A stretch of 41,782 bases of DNA from Scedosporium boydii (taxonomy: Eukaryota > Ascomycota > Sordariomycetes > Microascales > Microascaceae): the NCBI GenBank assembly GCA_002221725.1, contig NJFT01000292.1, forward strand, positions 1 through 41,782, written 5' to 3'. A program made the position numbers and the translations under genes. Every line of letters starts with the position of its first letter. Positions within the stretch are counted from its first letter, which is position 1. This document shows positions 1 through 11,863 of the stretch, piece after piece. The notes beneath the pieces were generated by a model. The model searched no databases and was not told the origin of the DNA. It saw only the letters and a program-made list of their open reading frames with translations.

Positions 1-2602
1 CCCGGAAACCCCAATTGGACCCGTTGTGCCCCGCCATTCTCGGCTTAGTGCCTGTTTCTTCATGCCTCAGTCATCTCTGCTCTTTCCCTATCTCCGTTAG
101 TCCTTGAATTGTTCCGACATTCTCCGATCATATGAGATCTCAAGTCCCGGAAATAGATTGAAAGGGACAGAGTTGCCCCCAAGTTTGGAGTCTGTGTGGG
201 TAAGATGGACAAGATTTCTGACAAACTTCGGGAGTTGAGCTCGGCGCTTCACCTTAACCCGACCGGCTCTTTGGTACTGTGCCCTAACGGACCCCAGCCT
301 GGACCGTCCACAGGGTTACGAAGAGCCGAGTAGTGTACAAAGGTATATGCAGATCGTGGGCGCAGCTGGATGGACCAAGCAATTGTAACTTGCTTGCCGA
401 ATCTGACGCAACCGACCGCACAATATTTTTTTTTTTTTTTCTTTTTTTGGTCAAATTTTTTTCGTCCTTTATTCTTGCCTTCTTTGGATTTGCTTGTAAC
501 CAAAGAGGTCTGCTGGTCCTCTGCATGTGACTTTCTGCAAGGGTACCCCAGAGCAGACTAGGATAAAGCAAGGGCCCTCCAACTCTCCTTCGCCCGAGCC
601 CCTTGCGTACCCGAGGAGTGACTTACACCGTCCACGTACTCCCGTACCCACCGAAACCCACGATAGGCTTCACCTTGGTCTCCATCGTCGTATTTTGGGC
701 ATGAATTTCCTGAAGACTTTTCCCTTCTACTCCCCTTCTAATTTCCATCACAAAAACGCTAGAAGGGCGGCCCCTTGTCGAAGGTTATTTTTGCACCTTC
801 ACGTGGGCCACCTGACTCACAAGTTTACCTATAGCCCCGTATTTACTCGTCAACTGACTGTATTCTAATTTCAAAAATGCCCCTGGTAACGAAGGTGGAT
901 GTCCAAAGTGGGAAAGAAGAAAAAACCATCCGGTAAACCTCCCGCCGACCAGCCCCGGGCCAAACATCGTGAAACCCGTAAGGACCGGAGAAGAGGAAGA
1001 CGAAGAGGTCCCGGATGAGGCCAATGTACGCATGAACATGTATCATGTACCTGTCCCAAATCATCAAAAAATACGTAGACATGGCATAAGCCGCCCCCCG
1101 GTATCCCATTCCCCCAGCTGCTATCTACACGCCCCCTTAACACACTCAACGCACGAACACACACACAGAGAGAGGAACACACAAACGAAAGGAAAGGAAA
1201 TACATATCAGATCCTAGCAAAAAGCGAAGTGGAAGGTCCTTCCCCATTCTCCCACTCCCACCTTCCGCTCCGACCTGCTCCGGCAACCAGCGGCCGCACT
1301 CCCCTCCGTCGTACACCGAGCATCTAGACCTTTCTATTCCGGTGGCACCCCCCCGTTAGTTCCCGAAATCCTGGGGCTGCTTGTTTTAAACGAAGAAAAA
1401 GACTGTGGGCAAAGCAAAAAAATACACCTTCAAAAATAGCCCGCCCCCAAAAAGATTGCGTTGCTTTTCAGCTTTCCATTAAAGAAACACCCACTGTATT
1501 TCTTTCCGGGTTATTATCGTGAAGCCCACTTCTCCACAATAGAGAACCGAGGACGGAGAAGGTCCAGAGGGCCCCGCCCTGAAGGTCTTTAGATTTTTAA
1601 TGCTTTCTAAATGACAAAGAAAACAGGAACCCTGGGGGAGCTGGAACTGCCCTAGTTTTCGTTTCAGAAAAAAAAGAGATGGAAAAACAGTTGGCAATAT
1701 CAATATACTTCGTACGCAGGTGAGAGAGCAAGATGGGGCGGGCGGAGGGGCTTTGGAGAGGGGTGTAAGACCCGCTCTTGGAAGGGGAGTAACCAATATT
1801 TTCTCAAAATTTCTCAGATCTTCCAATCGGGTACGGTCTCTAGATCTAGATTGTCCTTTTTTTCTCTCTTTGTTCTAAAGATGGTAGCTTTGTATACCGG
1901 TGAGATTCGACTTGTATCTATACAGTCGTGGTACGCCACCCCTTGGGGAACGAGAGATCCGGATGATGGCAGGCAACGGAGAGGAAGAGCATACACACCC
2001 CCCCTTGCCTTGTCAAGAGTGGCTTTGCAGGTCCGGCGCGATATGTCAAGGTGTGCCAAGCAAAGAGGTTCGTACGCAGTAATGCAACGCAGCCGTAGCT
2101 TTCGAGTTAGTTTGCCCAAGCCGTCATTTCTCGGCACATAGCGAGGTATCATTTTTTCGGAAGCACCGCGGTTGTCTAGTCTCAACAACACGGTGGCCAA
2201 CAACGGAAGAAAACAGAAAGGAAAAAAAAAACTCGTCAAAAATATTGTATTTTGACCACCTCATTTTGGCAACAACGACATTACTTCGTAATAACGACCG
2301 GTCCACTAAGGTGGAGCTGTGCGTGTGATATCAAGTACACAGAAGCGTGCTTATAAAGGAAGTTGTTTTATGGGCCCTTCTTCCGCCATCGATGACTTGC
2401 ATGGCTACATTCCTGCTGCCCTTGGTCTTGGCGGTCCTCAAACTTGGATATCCTTCTTGCAGCCACCGTAATTCAACGGTCCTCCCTCCCCCCCGATGTG
2501 ACATGGGTGGGTCTACGAAATCTTCCGTAAACGCTCACTCCGTCTTGAGATGTACCGGGACGACATGCCCAGCGTTCGAAACTGACATGACCTTGTCCCT
2601 TC
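1..2602. other. Intergenic region, no recognised gene
   Basis: No reading frame here resembles a known family, and the longer ones overlap on both strands without a splice pattern I can defend. A T-rich tract (15 T at 426-440, one C, then 7 T) lies near the left end. A small Lys/Arg-rich frame (899-1018, 39 codons, plus) overlaps in another frame an acidic stretch that begins at about 969; neither is convincing. Two exact copies of TACTTCGTA occur at 1706-1714 and 2282-2290. The last few hundred bases next to 2602 should hold the 3' UTR of sup35. Confidence 0.5.
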
Positions 2603-5091
2603 TTAGACCGAATCCGTAATAAGCTTAGTGATCTTGCCAATAGCAATCGTTTGTCCCTGGATGACCCATATTAGCAACCTGGTTCGTGCTTTTTCCCAGA
2701 TGTCGGGAGCGGGAGGGGAGTAGTGAGTTTGGGGAAAGGACGGGAGGAGAGTTTCGAGGGAGGGAAGAGGACGGAGGAGGGCTTCCGGCTGCATGGGCCC
2801 CGATCTAGGCCCATGGGCCTGGCCCTACGTAGCTCCCTCACATGACACATACCTGGTCTCTCAATGTGAAGCGGCCCATCTGGGGATAGTCTTCGAAGCG
2901 CTCGATACATACGCTTCCCGCGCCGCCAATAACCTGCATCCTGGCGATGATGCTGTCACCCTTCTTGGCGTGCGTCGGCGGGAGCTTACTCTTCCGGCCG
3001 GTTCCCTTTTGGAGCTTGTGGAGCAACGCCGCGAACGTAACCTCCTCGATAGCAGCGTGGACGTGCAACACGCAGTTGAAGCCGGCCGTGAGAATGCTCT
3101 TGAGATCGAGAATACGGATCTGGGCCTCGAATTCGCTGACGCAATGCACCAATCGCTTCGGAGAGCAAAGAACGAAGCCTGGAAGGATATCTTCTTCCTC
3201 AATACCCTTGAGTCGAATACGCACCTGGTCACCGCATTGGGCGATCGGGATCTCGTCTTCAGCCTCAGCGTACGCCGCCATCACTTCGACGTTCTGCTTA
3301 TTGGGCATCATGACTAAGCTCATTCCCTTCTTCACAACACCGGCCTCGATCTTGCCCTCCACCATGGTACCTAGATCACGGTACTTGCCGTTGACGGCCA
3401 TCATGAACGGAGCATTCACCTTCCTTTCAAGCGCCTTCATGCCGTCAAGATATTCAAGCAGGGATGGTCCGTCATACCAAGGACACACAGATTTTGGTAC
3501 GCGATCCTTGATGCCCTGGATCTGTTGAGCGGCGATGGGGATAAACATGACATCCGTCTTGAGGTTGTAGCCCGTACCCTTGAGGAACTGAGAGAGCTTC
3601 GTAGTACACTCGGTGTATCGCGCCTGCGACCAGTTGACCGTGGGGTCGTCCATCTTGTTGATAACAACGACGAGCTTATTGACGCCCTGGGTCTTGGCAA
3701 GCATAGCGTGCTCGCGGGTCTGACCACCCCTCTCGAACCCGGTCTCGTACTCTCCCTTACGGGCGCTGATGACGAGAATACCAACATCCGCCTGAGAGGC
3801 ACCGCCAATCATGTTGGGAACGTAGGTCTTGTGTCCAGGGGCGTCGAGGATACTGTATCGGCGCTTGTCGGTCTCGAAGTATCCACGACCGACTTCGACT
3901 GTCTTTCCCTTCGAGCGCTCTTCCTTTGTCAAGTCCAGGACCCAAGAGAGATACCACGATTCACGGCCCATGTCCTTGGCCTCCTTTCGGTACTTGTCAA
4001 TAGTACGCTCATCAACCATCCCAGTAGCGTAGAGAATGGATCCACCCAAGGTGGACTTGCCGGCGTCGACGTGGCCGATGAAGATGATGTTGACGTGCTC
4101 CTTGCCGTAAATTTCCTTTAGAGTATCGTCATCGACATCAGCGGCTTGCTCCTTCTGAACGGCGTCCGCATCTCGGACGGGGCCCTTGGAGCTGCCCGCG
4201 GTCGGGCTCGAGCGACCGGACGAAGGGGTTGGTGAAGTTTTTCCGCTAGCCGACGTTCCAGTCTTACTGATCGCCTTCGCCGCCGTAGCCTTCGCGCCAT
4301 CGTCAGCCTTTGGTGCAGCCTCCTTCTTAGTCTCTGCCTTGGGAGCCTCGGCCTTCTTAGGTGTCTCGGCCTTCTTGGGCGGTTCAACAGCTCCGGAGCC
4401 GCCAATGGAGAGCACCTTGGCCTTGGGCTTGGTCACGTCTGCGCCCAAAGAAAGGACCTTAGCACCACCCTCTTTCTGTACGGCAGGCTTGGCCTGGGCG
4501 GCGGGCGCCGCGGCAGCAGGGGCCTTGGGAGGCGCGGTTTGTTGGGATTGCGGCTGGGTTCGCTGTTGCTGTTGCTGTTGTTGCTGCCTTTGCTGTTGTT
4601 GTTGAGGTTGAGACGCCTGCTGCTGGGAACGTTGCTGTTGCTGTTGGAAGTTTTGTTGTCCATACTGAGGGAATTGGCCGCCTGTGGGGTCGCGAGGAAC
4701 CGAGTCAGTCGGCGCATCTTCTAATGTGGCTTGAGAGAGAAGCCATCGAAAGGAAAGGTGGGTGGGAAGACGAACCGTATTGCTGGCCATATCCGCCTTG
4801 CTGATATCCCTGACCACCCTGTCCGTACTGATCATAGCCCTGTTGACCACCGTACTGGGGGTAATAACCCTGCTGATAGTATTGCTGGTACTGGGGCGCG
4901 TAACCGCCATAAGCTTGGCCCGGCTGGAAACTCTGCGCGGTGGGCTGGAAAGCGGCGGCGGCAGCGTTCGCTCGGAAGGCGCCACCTTGGCCCTGGCCTT
5001 GCTGGTTGATGTTCAGTTGCTGCTGAGTTTGCCTCGACAGGCTCTCATCCTGGGCAGCAGGATCGTCCTCCCACGAGTTGAGGTGAGACAT
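2603..5091 (-). CDS. sup35: Eukaryotic release factor 3 (eRF3/Sup35), translation termination GTPase
   Basis: Translation termination GTPase that acts with eRF1 (Sup45) at stop codons in the cytosol. Three exons on minus: 5091-4776, 4681-2853, 2656-2603, giving 732 aa. Intron 1 (94 nt) starts GTTCGT and ends CACAG; intron 2 (196 nt) starts GTATGT and ends CCAG. Both keep frame, and the last exon restores the conserved end GQTIAIGKITKLI, which the unspliced frame lacks. Residues 1 to about 150 are rich in Q, G and Y with GYQQG/QYGQ-like repeats and then polyQ, like the yeast prion domain. A charged, K/A/P-rich middle region follows. From about residue 300 the EF-Tu-like part shows GHVDAGKST (G1), DAPGHKTY (G3) and NKMDD (G4), then two beta-barrel domains. 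A 5' UTR intron is likely (see 5139-5196). The family call is very secure; the exact first donor is slightly less so. Confidence 0.95.
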
Positions 5092-5138
5092 GGTGGTTCG
5101 AGGCTAGTGAAATGGATGGTTGGAAGTATGTAGAAATA

Positions 5139-5196
5139 CTGGAAAGTGATAAAAGAAGAGGCTTGGATGTGTCCTATTCCGAAAGCTGTTACGTAC
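5139..5196 (-). other. Possible 5' UTR intron of sup35
   Basis: On minus, about 50 bases upstream of the sup35 start codon, a GTACGT donor (5196-5191) faces a pyrimidine-rich acceptor TTTCCAG (ending at 5139), which would define a 58-nt intron in the leader. The size and sites fit fungal introns. Transcript evidence is needed, and reading through without splicing is also possible. Confidence 0.35.
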
Positions 5197-5651
5197 AGGT
5201 AATGTTAGGACACCGCCCAAAATATGATGACGCGCAAGAGATGTGGAACTTGGCGCACAAGGCAGGGACAGGGACTAAGGAAGAGGGCGGGGATATCTCA
5301 CAGTTGCCAGGAGTTACAGCCCAATGTGAAGAGAGCTGCAGGCAGAAGAGGACTTTATGTAGGCGAAACTCCTCTTTTTTGAAATCACAGATGAGGATGG
5401 TGGCTGTGATGAAGGAATCTAGTTGTTGCTTCAGCAGAGGCAAAAAAACAAGGGATGCTGTCAAGCGAAAAATCAAGTGTGGAAGGAGTGACTTTTGATA
5501 AGCCTGGAATTGCCCCGCCATGTGTTTGTCGCCCTGGAACAAGGAAAATCTGAAGCGGGGCTGTTCTTGTAAGTACCTATACAGTGCATTTATGGACATA
5601 TTTTGCAACAACACAGCTAAAAGAGTCGTACGAAATCAATTGAAGCTCCCA

Positions 5652-6145
5652 TTAACACTGTATAAACACGGCTAAAAATACCTTGTGATCGAGGGCAAAA
5701 TCCACATTCGACGTGGTGGTCCACTTGTTGACCTCGACTCGGTGATCAGATAATATGGAACGTCCCTGCCTAAAACTGCTGAATTGACCCGAGCCTAAGG
5801 ATCAATTAATACAGTCGATCGAACCTTCCCCGTCGAAAATCAGGCTGCGCTGATGTCCTGACTCACCGAGTCCAGCACAGCCAACAATGAAGGGTCAAAT
5901 GATGCAGACTTGGACGTTTGTGCTACTGTGCGAAGCAGATATGATTCATATTTTAGGATTTGATTATAGTAGTCCTGGTCAGACTGGAAACTGGCGTCTG
6001 CCTCTGGAGGGAGCTTGGACTGGGAGTATGTACTTAGTGTACATTTTAACCCTCGTCGATGCCCATCATTGATTGATGCGTTGTCTCTCAGGGGTGCTGT
6101 TCCTGTCCTCCTTGCACATGCACGTGTAATTCGAGAAGGCACCAA
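5652..6145 (-). CDS. Unrecognised small two-exon gene candidate
   Basis: I do not recognise this. On minus, frame 6145-5867 ends at a strong GTGAGT donor. An acceptor GGCAG at 5766-5768 continues in phase 0 through 5765-5652 to a TAA, giving about 130 aa. The middle is coding-like, with a Tyr/Leu-rich helix (QDYYNQILKYESYLL) followed by FDPSLLAVLDS; the second exon carries VNKWTTTSNVDFALDHK. The first 40 or so residues look unlike protein, so the true start is probably later or on another exon. It lies between the divergent sup35 and Ran-binding genes. It could be a real short gene, the end of a decayed gene, or chance. Confidence 0.33.
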
Positions 6146-6295
6146 CCAAAGCTTCTGTTATTCTATTCTCACTCTCCCAGGCCAAAACCAAAACAACAAA
6201 TCCAACACAGCTTGAGGGAATGAACCTATGCACTTCCCCCTCCTGTATATGTCCATGGACATAATGGAATCTTACCCGGTCTCCCTCTATCACCG

Positions 6296-8336
6296 ATGGA
6301 CGCCCTACTCTCACGGCTTGGTGTCCAGGCCATGAACTATGCCATCAGGTCGGGACTTGCCCTTACCTCGACATATGCTATTTCTCAATGTTCTCGTCTT
6401 TTAAAGACTGTTGATGACAAGAATCTACGTGCTGAGCTAAAGTCTCTCCAGAAGCGTCTCGACAGCAAGATACAGGTTAGTACTTATGATACCTTCTGGT
6501 CAACCATCATGGGTTGACCTCTTAAAATGCCCAAGATATTCGAAGCTAATCATCATTATTTTTTTTAGATTATATCACCCGCCATCGATCTTATCGAGTT
6601 CAAGTACGTCATAGCACTGCCATCCTCCGACTCGAGCTGAGGCTATGCTATCGAGTATCACTCTGCTAACTCATCATTGCCCGCCTCCCAGGTCCGGTCG
6701 GGGGAACATATTCCTAGAATCAGCCGTCCCTCTCGCCAAGTCACTACATCAAGACATCGTTTCCTTAGGAAAGCGTCTCGAGGATGTCGCAGCCGCAGAA
6801 GAAGAGTTAGTAGAGAAACGAGACACAGGGGAAACGCCCGAAAGGCAGGAAGCAGCACTCAGGGCTATAATCCTCGATCTCAAGAATCTCCTCGCGCGGA
6901 TTGACCATGATATCCCTCTGCTACAGCTCGCCATTACAGCTTCCGGTGAGAGTTTGGGCACTTCACTGCCACCCGGGGTCTCCCCGTCTCGTCTACTCCA
7001 AGCCAGTACCTTTTTGATTGTGGGTGATACACAATACGCTGAGGCGACCAAGCCCGTCCAGATCGGACCGTCCTTTACCCTGTCGCTCTACATGCTTTTC
7101 CTAGGCCATGCTTCGACTACTTCTGGAAAAGCGAACGATGACCCCACCGCGTTTGTTGCCGATGAGAATCCGCCGTCAACACCAAGAACACAAAGGAGTC
7201 CCGGATCGCGAGAAGAGGTGCCCTACGGCTTTGGGGAGAATGAGAGAAAGCCTATTTGGCAAGAGGTGATGCACAAAGCTCGGGTTCGATTATGCCGTAC
7301 GCCTATACACTACGTTTTTGACCCTCTTGAGGGTTACAGACCAAAATCCGGGCATTCGACGGATGTAGCCCCAGATTATTTCCCGACCGATGAGTTTTCA
7401 TACCATCTGGAGATCGTCGAGGACTTGGATGATGGGCGGGTCCATGATGATTTTCAACCCTCTCAGTACGATACCGTTTTCAATGCCGGAAGACGAGAGT
7501 CTATTCCGATTCATCATTTGTCCAAAATATTCTACACAGATACGGGAAGGATATTAAACGTGGGCAACGGGACGGGGTATGATAACAATCCGGTCCTGCT
7601 CCTAAAACGCGATCTTGCCCCAAAGGTCCCGTCACGCATGGCGGAGCGCCTAGAGCTATACAACTCTTTGACGAGCAGTGATGAGTTACCAAGAGGAGAA
7701 TACTTGAACTCGGAAGAATCGGATGAGCAGCTAGACATAGACCGCCAACTGACTCTCGAGAGCCGGCGCCAGGTAACTAGAAAAGACGAGGCGTCGCGTG
7801 GCCTGGAAAAGGAGCAATGGAGGCTGCCTATGCATTTAGACCCTGAGTGGCTAGCTCTCGAGGTCTTTGAGGAGGACGAGTCAGAGACTAGTGATCTCGA
7901 CGAGGACAGCGAATCAGACCAAGAAGCGCAACAGCAGTCTCGGCGCGAAAGACGGTCGCTAGACTCGAGTCTGATTGACCAGATTCGGCGCCTCTCTGTC
8001 ATGTCGTCGCATGGCACCGCGTCTCAATCGTCTTCGCGTCCTGTATCCCAGAACTTGAGTGTTCAAAAAGCATCGGCGAGCCAAGAGTCTTTGGTTGCGA
8101 GGTCTCCATTTGGGGCTATCGCCTCATCGCTATCTCTCATGGAAATGCTGATCCGCTTGAGTAGTCTTCAAGAGTTTCAGCAAACGTGCCACCTATCCAT
8201 TCCCGATCACATCCTGACGTTCTTTTTGGAAGAGACGTCGACTACGGGCTTGACGGGTGAGGATAAGTGGAGCGCGAGGAATGATGCTAAGCGAAGAGTT
8301 GGATTTGATCCGTATACCGATAGTCCAAGCAAGTGA
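6296..8336 (+). CDS. RanGTP-binding protein, Yrb30-like
   Basis: Predicted 619-aa RanGTP-binding protein (Ran-binding family that includes yeast Yrb30), which binds the GTP form of Ran in nucleocytoplasmic transport. Three exons: 6296-6475, 6569-6603 (35 nt) and 6692-8336; introns start GTTAGT and GTACGT and end TTTAG and CCCAG. The joined reading gives the continuous conserved start LLSRLGVQAMNYAIRSG, then QCSRLLKTVDD, then ISPAIDLIEFKSGRGNIFLESA. The N-terminal 180 residues are helical; the middle has the conserved domain; residues 420-480 are acidic and Ser-rich (EEDESETSDLDEDSESD), a likely disordered linker. The family assignment rests on my recognition of the N-terminus; the exon structure is firm because all three junctions keep frame. 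Confidence 0.8.
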
Positions 8337-9105
8337 TTTGATGGGACTTACTCCCAGACGGATCACTATGCTTCCTGAAAATGAGAGCAATCAAGGCCCA
8401 TAGACTAACAACACTAATAACGATCGAGCGTTTTGGAGATGAAGATATCTACCACGGGATGTAGAGAAATTGGAAGTAAGAAAAATATCTTCAAGAGCTG
8501 AATCTGAATGGCAAGCCGTGATGCAGCGAACAGCCCGCCGTATTCGGTACGATGGTTTTACGTATGTGAGCCCCATCCAGAGGGAGCTGGGACAAAAATA
8601 AAGCTTGCGATGCAGTGCGGAATTTCCTTCACTAAATGTTGAAGCCTGTGGCTATTATTCGGCTGATTCATAAGTTTCTTGGTCATAGCAAATCACAGCC
8701 GCCCGAATGGCTCCTGCCTGTGGCGTGGTTCGTCATCCAGTGACGAAGATAGCATCTGGTTACGTATTGTTACTGACTGGTCCCACCCAAATTCCCCCTC
8801 CTAAATTAGCCCAATACTTTGCGCCGGAGACAAGGCTGCTGCTTGCTACTGGTGATCCCTTGCTTGGTAGCACCGAGCATTCTAGGCTCCACCAACACTC
8901 ATACTCCTTCCAACAACCGCCACCGTATCCCCATCGCCAACATCTGTTGATGAATTTCTATTTTTTTTAATGTCTTAGCCATTGTCCGCTTCTTCCTGCG
9001 ATAATTTATACCCCGTCTCGCAAAAAAGGAGGACCTCATCGAGCCCACTGTGCGACCGACGAGCAGACGAAACCTCGATACATCAGATCCGCCTCCTCCC
9101 TCATC
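8337..9105. other. Intergenic region upstream of hse1
   Basis: This holds the 3' end of the Ran-binding gene transcript and the hse1 promoter and leader. A stretch at about 8880-8980 is C/A-rich and then T-rich, as in many fungal leaders. The open frame at 8707-8970 has no domain and biased composition, so I do not call it a gene. Confidence 0.5.
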
Positions 9106-11422
9106 ATGTTTCGTGCGGCAGCGGCTGGTCCTTTTGACGAAGTCGTCGGTATGTGGTGACTACCTATTGGTTTGCCCCGATACTTCCATTCCGATCCAAC
9201 GTAATAAATTCTGACCATGATTCCCGAACGAATAGCCCAGGCGACCGACGAGAACCTTACCTCGGAGGATTGGGGAGCTATCATGACAGTCTGCGACCGG
9301 GTATCTGCCGACAATAGTGGTCCCAAAGAAGCCGTCCAGAGCATAATCAAGCGCCTTGCCCACCGAAATGCCAATGTACAGCTTTACACTCTCGAGGTAA
9401 GTCTTCGAAGCGTTGCGATTAGGCAGCTCATACCCGAGGAGACTCGTTTGACAGTGTGATGGTTTTCTAACCCTATATCCCTTTCGTCTTAGCTCGCAAA
9501 TGCGCTCAGCCAGAACTGTGGCAAGGAGATGCACCGTGAACTTGCCAGCCGTGCCTTCACGGATGCCCTGCTGAAGCTTGCGAACGACCGAAATACCCAC
9601 AACCAAGTCAAGGTTAGGATCCTCGAGAGGATGAAAGAGTGGTCCGACATGTTCAAGAACGATGCCGACCTCGGAATCATGTACGATGCTTTTTACCGCC
9701 TCAAGCAGACCAACCCCACGCTAGAGCCGCCCTCGGCACCCCAGAAGAACAACCTTACCGAACTCGACCGACAAAAGGAAGAGGAAGAGCTTCAGATGGC
9801 ACTGAAGCTGTCGCTGCAAGAGGAGGAGCGTAAGAAGAAGACCTCCGAGTCTGCGACTGCTACGGCGTCAACCTCCGCCGCCGGTGGTGCCGCTGCTGCT
9901 GCCGCCGAGATAAAACCAGTGGCGTCGGGAACAACAGCGGCGACGGTCTCCCGTGTCCGCGCTCTATACGACTTTGTGCCGTCCGAGAGTGGCGAGCTTG
10001 AATTCAAGAAGGGAGATGTGATTGCCGTCCTAGAATCCGTATACAAGGACTGGTGGCGCGGCTCCCTTCGTGGGAAGACGGGCATCTTCCCACTCAACTA
10101 CGTCGAAAAGCTGACGGATCCCACTCCTGAGGAGCTTCAGCGCGAGGCACAGATGGAGGCAGAGGTGTTTGCCGAGATTAAGAATGTCGAGAAGCTCTTG
10201 ACATTGCTGAGCGCTTCGAATACCTCGCCCCGGGAGGAGGATAATGACGAGATTGCTGTACGTCTGTTTTCTGTCCCATCGAAACGAACTGTGTGGTTAC
10301 TAACTGACGATGTTAGAAATTGTACCACCAAACGACTGCAATTCGCCCTAAGCTCATCCGATTGATTGAAAAATACTCTCAGAAGAAAGGCATGCCAAAG
10401 ACATGATTAACCTTCACTGCGCCAAATTTTTGCTAACTATATTTCCCTGCAGATGACTTCACGCAGTTGAATGAAAAGTTCATCAAGGCTCGTCGGGATT
10501 ATGAAGCCCTTTTGGAGTCGTCGATGGCCCATCCTCCTCAGCCGTCATACCACCAATACATGCCAGGCCCTCCGCAGCCAGGTTACCCTCCCCAGGGTGG
10601 CCCTGGAGGACCGTCTCATGATACTCAAAGATTCTACACACCCGGGCCTCAGGGTACGTATTGACCCAAATATGGCAAGCTCGAACACGCGTTAACGTGT
10701 GGTAAATAGACTACCATGGCGTCAGCCCCCCTCCTGGAAACTTCCAACGCCCGAGCCAGGCGACACCCGCTCCTTTCTATGTCGCCGGAGCCGAAATCCC
10801 CTCTGGCGGGAACCCTCATGCTCCATCTCAACAGCAATCCTACCCAATCCGACCTGGCCCGACTTCCACCGGATCTGCGGGCCAACCTGCTCCGATCAAT
10901 ACGTCTTCGCCACCTCCGGCATCCAACCAATACACAGCCTACTCGCAAGGGAACCAGCGCCCTGGAAGCACGTATGGTGCTCAAGAACTAGCGACGTCGG
11001 TGTACGACTCACCCATCGCTCCGCATAACCAGAATTCGCTAAACCCTGCGGCGCCTTACTCGCCGGATGACCCGTACAATCCTCCCAACGCTGGTCCTCT
11101 CGCCCAGCCTACCGCACCTGCTGCGCACGCGCAGCCATCGCAGCCCCAGTACCAGAGCTACAATCCTTCGCACAGCCAGGCTCAGTACGACGGAGCTCCC
11201 CCCGCACCCTCTGGTGCTGCTCCTCCCGTACCACAGGCACTAGCACCTGGTAGGCCGGAGAACGCCGTGTCTCCCCCTCCGGGCGGACTGTATGACGCGC
11301 GCCAGGGTTTGCCCAGCCAGGCGGGCAACGGACACCCGCAGTACAAGCCTTATGTACCACCTTCTTCGGAGCCTAGCGCACCTGGCCCTGCCGACTACTA
11401 CCGCCAGCCCAGCGGCTACTAA
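9106..11422 (+). CDS. hse1: Hse1, ESCRT-0 subunit (VHS, UIM and SH3 domains)
   Basis: STAM-type ESCRT-0 subunit that pairs with Vps27 to sort ubiquitinated membrane proteins at endosomes. Six exons: 9106-9148, 9236-9396, 9493-10257, 10317-10389, 10453-10653, 10710-11422, giving 651 aa. Domains: VHS at residues 1-145 (starts MFRAAAAGPFDEVV); a ubiquitin-interacting motif near 164-181 (EEEELQMALKLSLQEEE); an Ala-rich linker; SH3 at about 220-276 (ALYDF, then WWRG and GIFPLNYV); a helical GAT-like core containing YHQTTAIRPKLIRLIEKYSQKK; and a long Pro/Gln/Tyr-rich tail from about residue 400. All junctions keep frame. Intron 4 (10390-10452) has a GC donor instead of GT and ends in TGCTAAC...CTGCAG; splicing there restores KKDDFTQLNEKF. 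Very secure. Confidence 0.95.
10390..10452 (+). other. GC-AG intron of hse1
   Basis: This 63-nt intron starts GCATGC after AAAG and ends with a textbook branch point (TGCTAAC) and acceptor CCCTGCAG. No GT nearby gives an in-frame join, while using GC gives the conserved KYSQKK-DDFTQLNEKF junction. Confidence 0.75.
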
Positions 11423-11863
11423 TCGCATCGACGGGGAGAGGACTTTCGGGGTTTGCTAGTCAGTTGTATATGAAATCCAAGGAGAGGACGACTCATTTTT
11501 TTCTCTAGAGAGGCTATATGAATTGGGATGGCAAGTGCCTTGGTATTCATCATTGAACTTATTCTCCTGCTTGGCGTTTGGCGTGGCCTTTCTTCCATTT
11601 AGCTAGTTGTATGTCAGACTCTTGTCGCAGACGTAAACTTTCATTTAGTGATAATGCGAGTGGAATAATGGAATAAGAAGTGCAAATATGTGACCGTTAA
11701 TGCATAGGCCGTATCGTAACAAAACTTATGATGCGGGATATAAACAGGGAATATTGCGGATATCTGACAGGGCCGAATAATGATGTATTGTACAGTCGCA
11801 TATCGTACAGAAAACTCGACCCTTCTATCAAGGCCGTCGATATCAGCTCCTTGTTGTTCCACT
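11423..11863. other. Convergent 3' region between hse1 and JmjC gene
   Basis: The two genes are transcribed towards each other, so this stretch holds both 3' UTRs and poly(A) regions. It is AT-rich, and I see no gene or repeat in it. Confidence 0.6.

Noticed and set aside
284..571. Open frames around the poly-T tract (both strands)
   Set aside because: Lys or Phe runs are made by the homopolymer; no domain, and frames overlap each other.
899..1018. 39-codon Lys/Arg-rich frame and overlapping acidic frame
   Set aside because: Short, no homology recognised, no consistent splice join between the two frames.
2793..3528. Plus-strand open frames of up to 193 codons
   Set aside because: Antisense shadows of the sup35 coding exon.
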